Assembly (NCBI RefSeq): GCF_032271945.1
Contig: NZ_CP130319.1
Span: 4,111,001 to 4,175,000, forward strand
Length of the DNA: 64,000 bases
Direction of reading: 5' to 3'
Origin: Paenibacillus sp. MBLB1832
GTDB taxonomy: Bacteria > Bacillota > Bacilli > Paenibacillales > NBRC-103111
Part shown: one piece after another, positions 23,968 through 33,043 of the stretch
Layout: every line of letters begins with the position of its first letter
Numbering within the stretch: position 1 is the first letter of the stretch
Notes under the pieces: model-generated
Databases searched by the model: none
Seen by the model: only the letters and a program-made list of their open reading frames with translations
What the model was told of the DNA's origin: nothing
Position numbers and translations under genes: made by a program

Positions 23968-26900
23968 CTATACTTGTATGGAAAGATGACCAGGAATTAC
24001 TCGCTTCGCGGCGTCGCGAACATGCTTATGGCATGTAAACAGTAATATTTGATGTCGGGTACTTAGCTCGCTAAGGACGCGTAAGCAGCTTTCCATACGT
24101 TCCTCATCGAAATTCACCAAAATATCGTCCAACACCAAGGGTAAAACGGCTTTCCCAGCATACTCCTCTACAAGAGCAAAGCGCATTGCCAAGTAGAGCT
24201 GCTCCGCTGTTCCCCGACTAAGTTGATTCGTTTCCACCACCTGCCCATTAGCCCTAACTGCCAGCAATCGTTGTTCACCGAAAGGCGCTTTAACAGCCGT
24301 GAAAGCTCCATTCGTCATCGTGCCAAAATAAGCGGACGCTCGCAAAAGCACACCAGGTTGACGCTCCTGTTCGTACACATCGCGAGCTTTTTTCAAAAGC
24401 TGGGCTGCGAACGAAACAACCGCATATTGATGTACTTGCTGCGAGATCGTTGTGCGCAGCGATTCCGCTTGCAAGCGTTGATTGGCTGCTTCTTCACCTT
24501 GCTCCAACTTCTCAATCTGACCCGTAAGCTTGCCGATTACTTCTCGTATGGCATTCGTTTGCGTGATCATTTCTGAGAGATTCAGCTGTCCCTGCGTCAC
24601 AAGCTGAGCAAGCTCCTCTTCACCGTGCGATTCCAGCAGGTCGATCATACTGGCCATCCCTGACGCGCTGACAACACATTCAAGCGAGGCTTGCAGATGA
24701 CTGGCTTCCTCCTCAAGTTTCTGGCGTGCCACCTCTTCCTCTTCCGCAATTCGCAGTCCTTCCCCATCACGAACAGAAGCTTCTGCAAATAGTTGCTGCA
24801 CACGGGAATCGATTCTTTGCTGCTGTCCCGCCACAAGTTGAAGCGCATGCTCCGTTTCTACAAGTTTTTGCTGGGCCTGCTTTTCCTCGGAAAGGACGCG
24901 AAGTTGATTTTGTTCAGCTTCTTTCCAACGTTTCAACGCGAAAATAATGTCTTGTGAATGGGCTGGTAAACCAAGTAACTCACTTACGCCTTCTTCAAAA
25001 TCATGGATCGCCGCTTCAAACGCATCGTATTTCGCCTTCATCTTCTGCAGGTGCCGCAGTCCTTCTTGGGCTTGCTCAATTACTTGAAGCGTCTCGGTTA
25101 AGGCCTCCGTCGATGGATGATCACCCACGCCTAATTGCTGAAGCCAAACTTTCCATTCCATCTGCAGTTGTGCAGCCTCGTTCCGAAACTGTTCCGCGAA
25201 TTGATTTCGCGCATGGAATTGCTTCTGAAGCGATTGTCCGTGTTCCCTCATGTCACGCAACTTCTCAAGCTTCCTGAGCTGCTCATTGTAGTGATGCTTG
25301 CTCAGTTCAGCTTCTCGAAACCATGCCTCTATGTAAAAGTGCAGCTCTTGCAGGGCAATTTGAGGCGTATTTCTTCCCTCTCGACTCGTAGTGACTGCCA
25401 CTTCCTGCAACGCAGTCGTATTCATACGCTGCTGACGCTGGTATTGACGAACTCTTTCCTGGATGCGACCTTCCAATTGCTTCAGTTCTTGCTCTAACAT
25501 TGGATTCTGAACAAGCGCCGTAGTCACAGCAGGCATGGCTCGTGTGGCGCGTTTGCCTTCATCTTGCCTCCCTGTCAACCAGAAGTAAGCGGTGATTCCC
25601 GCTATTCCTAGAAAGAGGGCACCTGCAGTGAACCAAGTCGTCTGCCAGCCCACAATCAATGGGAGTAAGATCGCTAATAAAATTAACATCATGAGCAAGC
25701 GCGAACGCATTTGACGCGCAGCGGCTCGACCTGCTCGCGCAGTCTCTTCCAAGCTTTGCTGGAATTGCCCTTGCTCGGCTTGCCGCTCGGCTTGATGAGC
25801 AAGCTGGCTGCCTACTACCTGCCACCTAGCATAGTCGTTGGCGATTTGCTGGACCAAAGAGGTCGGATCATCGAGCATCCCTGGGGCTCCATGCATCGCT
25901 TCCCCCTCCATGCCCAGTCGAAATTGCTGGCACTCGGTTTCTAATGCATCCACGTTCTCTTGCCAACGGGCAAGCTGCTCCTGCAAATTTTCGAGTTCTG
26001 CACGGATGCGATGCTCCTGCTCCGCGCTTTGGCGGAATTTCTCTTTATAGATGCGAATCTGCTCACGCAGGGCAATCGTAATAGGGAAAGAGCTTACTTC
26101 GTGCTCATTCCATTGCACATCTAAATTAGACAGAAGTCGATCGATCTGTGCACGTTGATGTGACAGCTCTACGTCAAGTTGATCTCGCTGGCGTTTATGT
26201 TCATCATAGGTCGCGGCTTGCGCAAGCCAATGATTCAGCTCGACCTGATGCTGAAGCAGCGCAGGCTCCAAGGGGAGCGCTGCCAGCTCGCCGCGCAAGC
26301 TGTCCAGCCCCAGCTGCAGCTTGTCGCGCTCCGCCTGGAGGCGCTCCTGCTCGCTCTCGAGCGCTGCCAGCCTTGCCGCAGCCTGCGCCGGGAAACCCGG
26401 CCGGGCCGGCAGGCCCTCCAGCTCGCGGCCGATCTGCCGCAAGCGGAGCCAGCCGCTGCGCGCCTTGCCGGCCAGGCCGAGCCTGTGCAGCTCCGCGCGC
26501 AGCGCCTCCTGCTGCCCCTCCAGGGCAGCAGCGCGCGCCTCCGCGGTGCGGCGTTCTTCCTGCAGCCGATCGTAGTCGGCTGCTCCGTCTCGGCTGCGGC
26601 GCAGCGCTTGCTCCAGACCCTCGAGTTCCCTCAGGAGACGGTTCATCTCCTGAGTGCGTCCGCGAGGTCTGTACAAGCTGTCGGCCTGCGCCGTCAGCTT
26701 GCGCTCGGCCTCCATAATGGCCGAGCCGCTTACCCCAAGCCCAGCGCTATACAGATAGCCGCTGAGCTCGTCAGTCTGCAGGGTGCGCAGCTCCTGCAGC
26801 TCGGTTAAACCAAAAGCGAACAAGCTGCGGTAGAGGTCGGCCGAGAGGCCGCCCAGCAGCGTGTTCAGCAGCTCTTCGCCGCCGGTAGTGCCGTCGGCGA

Positions 26901-27216
26901 GAGTGACCTTCACGAGCCCCGCAGAGGCTCGTCTGCCGCCTGCGGCGGGGGCGTCGAAGCGCTCGACGCGAATGCGCTGCCCCTGCTCATCGAGCAGGGT
27001 TAGCGCGCCGCCATGGGCGCCGCCGCCCAGCGGCTCGTAGCGCTCCGCGCGGTTCGTCCGCGTCGGGAAGCCGAACAGCACCGCGCGGACGAAGCCCATC
27101 AGCGTGCTTTTGCCTGCTTCATTCGCGCCGTAGAACAAGGCAAGTCCGCTGTCGGTGTGCCATTCCCGATTCCGAATATGGCCGAATCCATCGATATGAA
27201 TAGCGACAATTCTCAT
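23968..27216 (-). CDS. yhaN: YhaN, SbcC-like AAA ATPase with coiled coils
   Basis: 1082 residues. Partner of YhaO, the pair resembling SbcC/SbcD (Rad50/Mre11) and probably acting on DNA ends. Walker A GANEAGKST at 30-38; signature-like QLSRGTAEQLYLAMRFAL and Walker B LPLVLDDILVNFD near the C-terminus. Long coiled-coil arms lie between, with two hydrophobic segments in the middle (LLMMLILLAILLPLIVGW...ALFLGIAGITAYFWL) as in Bacillus YhaN, suggesting membrane attachment where Rad50 has its hook. The start is the ATG in an ATGA overlap with yhaO. The first third is far richer in GC than the rest. Confidence 0.9.
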   Translation of the reverse strand: MRIVAIHIDGFGHIRNREWHTDSGLALFYGANEAGKSTLMGFVRAVLFGFPTRTNRAERYEPLGGGAHGGALTLLDEQGQRIRVERFDAPAAGGRRASAGLVKVTLADGTTGGEELLNTLLGGLSADLYRSLFAFGLTELQELRTLQTDELSGYLYSAGLGVSGSAIMEAERKLTAQADSLYRPRGRTQEMNRLLRELEGLEQALRRSRDGAADYDRLQEERRTAEARAAALEGQQEALRAELHRLGLAGKARSGWLRLRQIGRELEGLPARPGFPAQAAARLAALESEQERLQAERDKLQLGLDSLRGELAALPLEPALLQHQVELNHWLAQAATYDEHKRQRDQLDVELSHQRAQIDRLLSNLDVQWNEHEVSSFPITIALREQIRIYKEKFRQSAEQEHRIRAELENLQEQLARWQENVDALETECQQFRLGMEGEAMHGAPGMLDDPTSLVQQIANDYARWQVVGSQLAHQAERQAEQGQFQQSLEETARAGRAAARQMRSRLLMMLILLAILLPLIVGWQTTWFTAGALFLGIAGITAYFWLTGRQDEGKRATRAMPAVTTALVQNPMLEQELKQLEGRIQERVRQYQRQQRMNTTALQEVAVTTSREGRNTPQIALQELHFYIEAWFREAELSKHHYNEQLRKLEKLRDMREHGQSLQKQFHARNQFAEQFRNEAAQLQMEWKVWLQQLGVGDHPSTEALTETLQVIEQAQEGLRHLQKMKAKYDAFEAAIHDFEEGVSELLGLPAHSQDIIFALKRWKEAEQNQLRVLSEEKQAQQKLVETEHALQLVAGQQQRIDSRVQQLFAEASVRDGEGLRIAEEEEVARQKLEEEASHLQASLECVVSASGMASMIDLLESHGEEELAQLVTQGQLNLSEMITQTNAIREVIGKLTGQIEKLEQGEEAANQRLQAESLRTTISQQVHQYAVVSFAAQLLKKARDVYEQERQPGVLLRASAYFGTMTNGAFTAVKAPFGEQRLLAVRANGQVVETNQLSRGTAEQLYLAMRFALVEEYAGKAVLPLVLDDILVNFDEERMESCLRVLSELSTRHQILLFTCHKHVRDAAKRVIPGHLSIQV

Positions 27217-28490
27217 CGCGTCGCCCCCCCATCTGCGGTTAGCAGATCTGCGGCAAGCACTTCTGCCGCGCGAAGCCATTCACGCAGCTGCTCGGATGAG
27301 GCTGCGGATGGATGGCCTGCCGAATGGGGCAGCCCCTGCAACGCCGCTAACGCTTCATCCGCGAACGCTTGCAAGGCAGCATCATCCTGTCTTATCGCTG
27401 CTGCATAGCGAAGAAGATCGCCTAAGAAGCTCTTCTCCTCCAGTGTTGCTGCCCAATCCAATTCGCCAGATGTCCCATCTTCAACAGATTCAATCCATAC
27501 GAAGCTGCTCATTTCAATTTCTTCTTCTCTTAGCTCATCGATAAGCTCCTGAAGCGTTTTCCCTTTGCGCAGCCGCTCATGCAGCTCACTTCGGCCTTCC
27601 AAGTGAATGCGGACGATCACGTCGCGCCCCGCTGCATCACGACGCAGCCGATCTATGACATCCCCGATGGCATCTCGCAATTCTTGTTCCGTACGGATTT
27701 CGGTGATTGACATTCTCTCTTGATACCACCGCACCGCGTCCAGTGCATGAAAAGTTAAGTGGGCCTGCCCGAAATCGTCCAACTCGACGAGATAGCAGCC
27801 TCTAGGACCTGTCTCGCGAACGCTTCGCCCTTGAATGTTCCCTGGATATACAATCGCGGGTCGTTCATGCAGGACTTGTCTTGTGTGAACGTGGCCCAAT
27901 GCCCAGTAATCCATGCCCGCGGCAAGTAAATCCTGTTTCGAGCACGGCGCATAGTTGTCATGAGCTGGATCACCATCCACATTGGTATGCAAGAGTCCAA
28001 TTTGCGGAACATGCGCCTGTCCTCTTTTGAATTGGAGCGCCAAATTCTCGGTTTCAGCCGCTTTCCTGTACGAAATACCGTGAATCTCCGCAACGATGCC
28101 GCGCCCATCTTTGGCCACCTGAATCGTTTCCACCTCATGGGACGCAAAAAAATGAACGTCTGCCGGCCAAACCAGCTTAGCGGCACGTCCATCCTCGGGG
28201 TCATGGTTTCCATGTATGATATAGACAGGAATGCCTTCTGCCACTAATTGCTCTGCTGCCTTCTGAAACCGAATCTGCGCGCGCAGTGAGCGATCCGAGG
28301 CATCATAGACATCCCCGCTGATAAGTACAAAATCAACCTGTTCTCTAATCGCCAGCGCGGCCAGATCCTTCAGAGCTTCGAATGTAGACTCCCGAACTGT
28401 CTGTCGAACCCGTTCAGGAAGCGCCGACATGCCTTTAAATGGACTATCTAAATGCAAATCGGCCGCGTGGATAAAACGCAATCGCTTCAT
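27213..28490 (-). CDS. yhaO: YhaO, SbcD/Mre11-like DNA nuclease
   Basis: 425 residues; calcineurin-type metallophosphoesterase, expected to be a Mn-dependent DNA exo/endonuclease. The five metal motifs are present: FIHAADLHLDSPF, ISGDVYDASDRS, IHGNHDPED, a later LLHTN and GHVHTRQ. The C-terminal third is variable and may bind YhaN. The start is an ATG after AAAGGAAGG; upstream in-frame codons lack a site. Coupled to yhaN by a four-base overlap. Confidence 0.92.
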   Translation of the reverse strand: MKRLRFIHAADLHLDSPFKGMSALPERVRQTVRESTFEALKDLAALAIREQVDFVLISGDVYDASDRSLRAQIRFQKAAEQLVAEGIPVYIIHGNHDPEDGRAAKLVWPADVHFFASHEVETIQVAKDGRGIVAEIHGISYRKAAETENLALQFKRGQAHVPQIGLLHTNVDGDPAHDNYAPCSKQDLLAAGMDYWALGHVHTRQVLHERPAIVYPGNIQGRSVRETGPRGCYLVELDDFGQAHLTFHALDAVRWYQERMSITEIRTEQELRDAIGDVIDRLRRDAAGRDVIVRIHLEGRSELHERLRKGKTLQELIDELREEEIEMSSFVWIESVEDGTSGELDWAATLEEKSFLGDLLRYAAAIRQDDAALQAFADEALAALQGLPHSAGHPSAASSEQLREWLRAAEVLAADLLTADGGATR

Positions 28491-28515
28491 AGAACGCCTT
28501 CCTTTATTGAGTTTA

Positions 28516-29676
28516 TCACGATTCGTCTGACTCATCTTCCTCGGCTTGCTTATTCACGTCATAACGTTCATACACGCTCTTCAACTGACGCAGCACACGG
28601 TTCAAGGAATACGTCTTCTTCGCCTTCTCCCAAGCTGCTCTTGCCAAGTTATAACGGAAGCTAGGGTCAATGACGACTTTCTCCAATGCGTTACTTAGTG
28701 CCATGGCATCGCCTACTGGAACTAACAACCCATTGTGTCCGTGTTCGATTTGCTCTGCTATGCCCCCGACATCGGTTCCGATTAATGCCAGCCAACACAG
28801 CGCAGCTTCCGCAAAAACAGATCCGAATGCTTCCGCCCGAGAAGGCAGGACGAACACATCAAAAAACGGCATGAATTCTTCCGGATGAAGCATGTAGCCG
28901 TAAAAAATCGTGTCTTCATAAATATTGTGTTGAATCGCCAGCTTTTCCAGTTCTTCGCGACTCGGGCCGTCGCCAATGATATGCAGCACGAAGGGGTGTC
29001 CCCGCTTCTTGAGTTCGCCGCAGGCAACCAGCAAGGTATCCAAACCTTTCGCCGGCACTAGACGGCATACGGTAATGAATTGTGTCACTTGGTTTTCATG
29101 AGAAATCGGTCGGAACCGCTTCTCATCAAATCCGTTCGGAATGACCCCAATGCGTTCGCTGTCTTGCACGTACTCGCCAATATACTGCTTAAAGGAATTC
29201 GACACCGTAATGATTTGGTCCACTTTTGCTTCCAATTCCCCATAGATTTGGGTCAGGAATTGATGCTCTACTCCGTTTTCCACAATTCGTCCATTCAGAA
29301 TAAGCTCTCGCTCAAAACTGGAGTGTATCGTAAGAATCACTGGCGTCTGCGGAAACACTTGTTTCATGACAAGCGCCGCGATCGGATGATGCGCATGAAT
29401 AATGTCATATTTCTTCGAAATTCTGAGCTTCGTCCACCAGACGTAATCTTTATAGGTTTGGATATATTTATCGATAATCGGATTTCCCGCATATTTGCGC
29501 CAATCGAATGTGATGAAGTTTACATCCTCCGAGCCTTTGCCGCGAATCCGCTTAGGTAGCGAAAATAGTTCCATTTCCCAGCCTTTTTTATTAAACCGTT
29601 CCAAAATATAGGGAACCATGGATGAAACCCCGCCCGGTTGTTCCGGCGGAAAAAACAATGCTTGCAATATGTTCAT
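28516..29676 (-). CDS. Family 4 glycosyltransferase
   Basis: 386 residues, GT-B fold. N-terminal Gly-rich acceptor-side motif FFPPEQPGGVSSM, middle VCRLVPAKGLDTLL, and the sugar-nucleotide site VLPSRAEAFGSVFAEAALC with the E-x7-E pattern (Glu in AEAFGSVFAE). GIAEQIEHGHNGLLVP completes the domain. Retaining transfer from a nucleotide sugar to an extracellular glycan or lipid is likely. The C-terminal tail is acidic. The gene ends 26 bases before yhaO starts. Donor and acceptor unknown. Confidence 0.88.
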   Translation of the reverse strand: MNILQALFFPPEQPGGVSSMVPYILERFNKKGWEMELFSLPKRIRGKGSEDVNFITFDWRKYAGNPIIDKYIQTYKDYVWWTKLRISKKYDIIHAHHPIAALVMKQVFPQTPVILTIHSSFERELILNGRIVENGVEHQFLTQIYGELEAKVDQIITVSNSFKQYIGEYVQDSERIGVIPNGFDEKRFRPISHENQVTQFITVCRLVPAKGLDTLLVACGELKKRGHPFVLHIIGDGPSREELEKLAIQHNIYEDTIFYGYMLHPEEFMPFFDVFVLPSRAEAFGSVFAEAALCWLALIGTDVGGIAEQIEHGHNGLLVPVGDAMALSNALEKVVIDPSFRYNLARAAWEKAKKTYSLNRVLRQLKSVYERYDVNKQAEEDESDES

Positions 29677-29855
29677 TGCATGAGCCCCTCTCCCAAATCC
29701 TTGAGCTTACCATCTTATTGTAACGTTTGTGCGTCGAATAGAAAAGAGAACAGAACTTTTTTCCGATCAAATGTTCTATCTCTCCGTCACATTTTCCTTT
29801 ATAATAAAGTTTACGTTTGACGAATGTCGAAAAACAAAACTTCTTAGGAGGACAC

Positions 29856-30992
29856 ATGAACACCACTGACCTGCTATTTGGAGAGTTATCCTCCTTTCTA
29901 TCTCAAGCGATAATCGTCGTCATCGTTGCAATCATGTTCGTCATTTCGCTCCGTTTATTTTTGGACCGGCGGAAAAAAGGGTATATGTCGATGACTATTT
30001 CTCTCCTATTTGTCGGTATATATGCATTACTTCACCTCTATGTCTTGTTTCAAGACATCCATACGAGCTTAACCAGCTATGCCTTACAGATGTTAAAAAT
30101 AATTTCTTTCGTACTTATAAATATGGGTATTTATCAATTATATAATCGCACAAGTCGTAAGCAGTATATATTTTTCTACGGATTAATCATCATGGGCTTT
30201 GTCGTTTCTGTGCTCCACTTCAGTGTCCCGAATCTATATTCGGGGACGGAGCAGCAGCTCCGTTTACTTCAGGACATCGGTCTTGAACTTTACGTATTTG
30301 TCCTTATTTTTCTCTGCTTCTATATGATTCCGCCTTACATCGGCCAGCAGTTGAAATACCAAATGGCGCTCAAGGTCTACTTCTTCTACCAGTCCGTCCA
30401 TCTCGTGAATGCGTATATGTACAACGATGACCAACATGTGCTTACTTTCGCAGTAAATGTACTGCCGATCGTCTATTATTTTCTGCTTTTCATGCTCCTG
30501 TTCGAGCGGGTCGTCGAGCTTATGCAAGCCATCTATAACTCCTCCATCACAGACGGGTTAACTCGTCTCTATAATCGCAAATTTTTCTATAACCGTGTGA
30601 CTCAGCACGTACAGCGTCAAATGCCCGTCTATATTTTGTTCAGTGATATCGATAATTTCAAGAAATTGAATGATACGAAGGGGCATCAAATGGGCGATAA
30701 CGTCCTTAAACAAGTGGCTCAAATTATGAAAGAAGAAGCGGAAGAATGCGGAATCGCTGGACGTTATGGCGGGGAGGAAATGGTCGTTATGGTTTCCGAC
30801 CCTAGTGTCAAAATGGATGCCTTCGCAGAACGAATTCGCAGCCGAATCGAGAAAGAGACGATCGTAACAGCCAGCATTGGCTACAGCAAATACAAGAACG
30901 GTTTAAGCGCCGAAGAGTTGATTAAGCAGGCGGATGAAGCGATGTATCGTGCCAAAACGACCGGAAAGAACAAAGTCGTGAAGTATGCCTAA
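29856..30992 (+). CDS. Membrane-bound diguanylate cyclase (GGDEF)
   Basis: 378 residues from the ATG after AGGAGG. About seven N-terminal hydrophobic segments form a sensor module, followed by a GGDEF domain (SITDGLTRLYNRKFFYNRV ... FSDIDNFKKLNDTKGHQMGD). The active-site motif is GGEEM rather than GGDEF/GGEEF, with the last position altered, as in some active enzymes. The inhibitory RxxD I-site that should lie five residues upstream is absent (EECG), so product inhibition is not expected. Makes cyclic di-GMP if active. Confidence 0.9.
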   Translation: MNTTDLLFGELSSFLSQAIIVVIVAIMFVISLRLFLDRRKKGYMSMTISLLFVGIYALLHLYVLFQDIHTSLTSYALQMLKIISFVLINMGIYQLYNRTSRKQYIFFYGLIIMGFVVSVLHFSVPNLYSGTEQQLRLLQDIGLELYVFVLIFLCFYMIPPYIGQQLKYQMALKVYFFYQSVHLVNAYMYNDDQHVLTFAVNVLPIVYYFLLFMLLFERVVELMQAIYNSSITDGLTRLYNRKFFYNRVTQHVQRQMPVYILFSDIDNFKKLNDTKGHQMGDNVLKQVAQIMKEEAEECGIAGRYGGEEMVVMVSDPSVKMDAFAERIRSRIEKETIVTASIGYSKYKNGLSAEELIKQADEAMYRAKTTGKNKVVKYA

Positions 30993-31023
30993 AGACGTTC
31001 CGCCACATACAGGAAGTAACGCA

Positions 31024-31050
31024 AAAGAGGAGCCGCCGAGGCTCCTCTTT
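31024..31050. terminator. Bidirectional terminator between GGDEF and DUF6509-like genes
   Basis: AAAGAGGAGCC (31024-31034) pairs with GGCTCCTCTTT (31040-31050), with A/T flanks on both sides. Confidence 0.85.
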
Positions 31051-31054
31051 CACA

Positions 31055-31351
31055 TTACTCATGACCTTCTGCGTAATGCTCCTTGCAGAATGCTTCCACA
31101 ACCGCCACTTCATCTTCTTCTAGATCAAAATCCAGATAGAGCTCGGTCGTTTTCTCAAACAACTCATATTTTAATAGTTTAGACTCATCTTCGGTTACAT
31201 TGTAGATCGCCCGAATGTACAGCCCGCTCTCCGAGTAGAGCTCATCATCTTCCTCGACATCAATGTCGATTAAGAACTCATATCGCTGCCCTGCCAAGAT
31301 CCCGAATGGATCCTTGATTAGCTCAACTGTGTAGCTAGTAATCGTAAACAT
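31055..31351 (-). CDS. Small acidic protein, DUF6509-like
   Basis: 98 residues from an ATG with AAAGGGGCGG upstream. FTITSYTVELIKDPFGILAGQRYEFLIDIDVEEDDELYSESGLYI resembles small Bacillaceae proteins that I recall under DUF6509 (sometimes misnamed pullulanase). Strongly acidic, soluble. Function unknown; the family call is from memory of the pattern. Confidence 0.65.
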   Translation of the reverse strand: MFTITSYTVELIKDPFGILAGQRYEFLIDIDVEEDDELYSESGLYIRAIYNVTEDESKLLKYELFEKTTELYLDFDLEEDEVAVVEAFCKEHYAEGHE

Positions 31352-31476
31352 GGTACCGCCCCTTTCTCTTCTGCACCTGTAAGTATACCTGATGTTCGCA
31401 CAAAAGAAAAAGTACACATTCTGCAACACTTCTATCTGCTATTCTTTGCTTGCTTATAAGTACATGTATCACATAA

Positions 31477-32421
31477 TCATTCATCTTGCTTAACTGGAGC
31501 TGGTGCTTGTTCTTGACTAACTTGCGCCTTCTTGGCGGACGTCCAGTTTCTTGGGTTGAGATAGCTGCGGTATTTCTTCGCTACTTCCTTACCTAGCAAG
31601 AGCCCTCCCGTCCAGAAGGTAATCTCGCTGAAGATAAGCAACCCAGTAATCCAACCCGTTATACGTGCACCAGAATGAACGAAAAACGGTATCGTAAATG
31701 CACTCAAGAATGCGATGGTCGATAAGATGAGCAAGCCGATGCCAAGCTTTTTCCCCAAGATGAACCTCTCCTTTCGTTTCTTATCCAATCTCTTTGATGC
31801 GATCGTCTTACTATCATACTTACGGTTTCTGTTCCTTTTAGTTTCAATTATTCCTGCTGATGAAATATAATCTAATTTCTCTTGTACCATTTTAACAAAA
31901 CCTTCATCGGTGAGTGATTCAACGAAGTAGAGACCCATATCCATTGAAGCCCCCTTCTGCGGAATAGGATTACAACCCGGAAGGCAAAGTTTCTGCATGA
32001 TCCACTCCGGGAACGGTAAATAATGAACGCCGATAGCCCCATTGCCATCTTCATAATTCACACCCGTATGATGCGCTTGGCACAAGATAAGCTGGTTCCG
32101 AATATCATCAACGGTTGTGATTGGCAGATTTCTCAAAAGACGGCTGTAACCGTATACATCCCATTCCAGTAAGAACTCTTTCAATAGATTGAAGTCTACG
32201 ATCGTTCGGAATTTATACTCTCCTGCCATATGATGGGATTGCAAGTTCTCTGTCCCTTTGCAAATGTAGCATTGATAATGACCATCCGCTTCTAAGCGTC
32301 TCTTGGCTGCCCTGAACTCTGCCGACTCTTCGCGCATGCCATGATCAGGATTAATGTCGATTACTTTTATCGTGTGAACTTCTGCATGTACAGCAATGAT
32401 ATGGTTTTCTTCGATACTCAC
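31477..32421 (-). CDS. HNH-like treble-clef protein fused to a 'transporter suffix' membrane module
   Basis: 314 residues in two parts. Residues ~40-125 look like an HNH/treble-clef nuclease: C51-x2-C54, H63-H64, N109 and C114-x2-H117-H118. From ~222 on, two hydrophobic segments and the end SEITFWTGGLLLGKEVAKKYRSYLNPRNW match the small 'transporter suffix' proteins that usually stand alone. A very basic linker (195-220) joins them. Inside the linker codons an AAAGGAGAGG sequence sits six bases before a TTG that would begin exactly the stand-alone module. So the gene may make a fusion, a shorter second product, or both. Whether the HNH part cuts DNA is uncertain. Confidence 0.6.
   Translation of the reverse strand: MSIEENHIIAVHAEVHTIKVIDINPDHGMREESAEFRAAKRRLEADGHYQCYICKGTENLQSHHMAGEYKFRTIVDFNLLKEFLLEWDVYGYSRLLRNLPITTVDDIRNQLILCQAHHTGVNYEDGNGAIGVHYLPFPEWIMQKLCLPGCNPIPQKGASMDMGLYFVESLTDEGFVKMVQEKLDYISSAGIIETKRNRNRKYDSKTIASKRLDKKRKERFILGKKLGIGLLILSTIAFLSAFTIPFFVHSGARITGWITGLLIFSEITFWTGGLLLGKEVAKKYRSYLNPRNWTSAKKAQVSQEQAPAPVKQDE
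31756..31774 (-). promoter_or_regulatory. Internal ribosome-binding site and TTG inside the HNH-suffix gene
   Basis: On the minus strand AAAGGAGAGG (31765-31774), six bases, then TTG (31756-31758) in frame. Initiation here would give a 93-residue membrane protein ending at 31477. Confidence 0.45.
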
Positions 32422-32520
32422 TTGTTATCCCTCCCTTCTAGCTTTGGATGAAATAGTATATTCATAGAGTTATGAAACTCTTGGACACCCTGGACATCTT
32501 ATCATCGCTTTCGGGTTGGA

Positions 32521-32570
32521 TGAACATATAAAGAGGTAAGGGGATATCCCCTTACCTCTTTATGTGTTCA
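32521..32570 (-). terminator. 50-bp near-perfect palindrome ending the organosulfur operon
   Basis: Arms of 25 bp (32521-32545 and 32546-32570) match at all but one position, which is a G-T pair, with no loop between them. It contains the last codons and stop of the DinB-type gene. It should form a very stable hairpin and terminate the long operon. No other gene points into it. Confidence 0.8.
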
Positions 32571-33040
32571 TTACTCGCTAATGCATCTAAATTCCGTTGA
32601 ATTTGAGCTAGATGCACTTGCACATGGCGAATGAAGCCTTGGAACAAATCCGAGATCGTCAATTCCTTGCCTTGATTAAGCCCTTTACGCTCCCACTGAT
32701 CATCCGTCAATCTCTCATAGAACAGCGCGTTATACGCGAGGACAGCATCGAAGGCTGCTAGAATATCCTTGAGATCGGATTGATTTGCTTTCGTACTCGA
32801 CACCCAGGCATCCTGCTCATACAGGAGGAAAGCTTGGCTGTTTTCGGCCACGATGCTGCGAATACGCACGGAATGAACGAAGCTGGCATCCACGAGATGC
32901 GACACCACTTCTTTCACACTCCATTTCTCAGGCGCTTGCTTCCATGCCAACTGTTCTTCGGATAATCCAACCAGACGCTGTTTAATGAGCTCCGATGTCG
33001 CTCGGTATAAATCAATTTGAACTTTCGTCGTTTCACTCAC
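32552..33040 (-). CDS. DinB/YfiT-family metal-binding protein
   Basis: 162 residues, four-helix bundle. The metal triad is His48, His139 and His143 (VVSHLVDAS and FIRHVQVHLAQI). This superfamily includes thiol-dependent transferases such as bacillithiol S-transferases. It starts three bases after the CoA-transferase gene stop and is the last gene of the operon. A role in handling thiol adducts in this pathway is inference. Confidence 0.82.
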   Translation of the reverse strand: MSETTKVQIDLYRATSELIKQRLVGLSEEQLAWKQAPEKWSVKEVVSHLVDASFVHSVRIRSIVAENSQAFLLYEQDAWVSSTKANQSDLKDILAAFDAVLAYNALFYERLTDDQWERKGLNQGKELTISDLFQGFIRHVQVHLAQIQRNLDALASNEHIKR

Positions 33041-33043
33041 GAC

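Noticed and set aside
26148-26808. Plus-strand ORFs of about 190-210 codons inside yhaN
   Set aside because: They are long only because the patch is GC-rich. The translations are Pro/Arg/Ala low-complexity and yhaN is clearly coding on the other strand.
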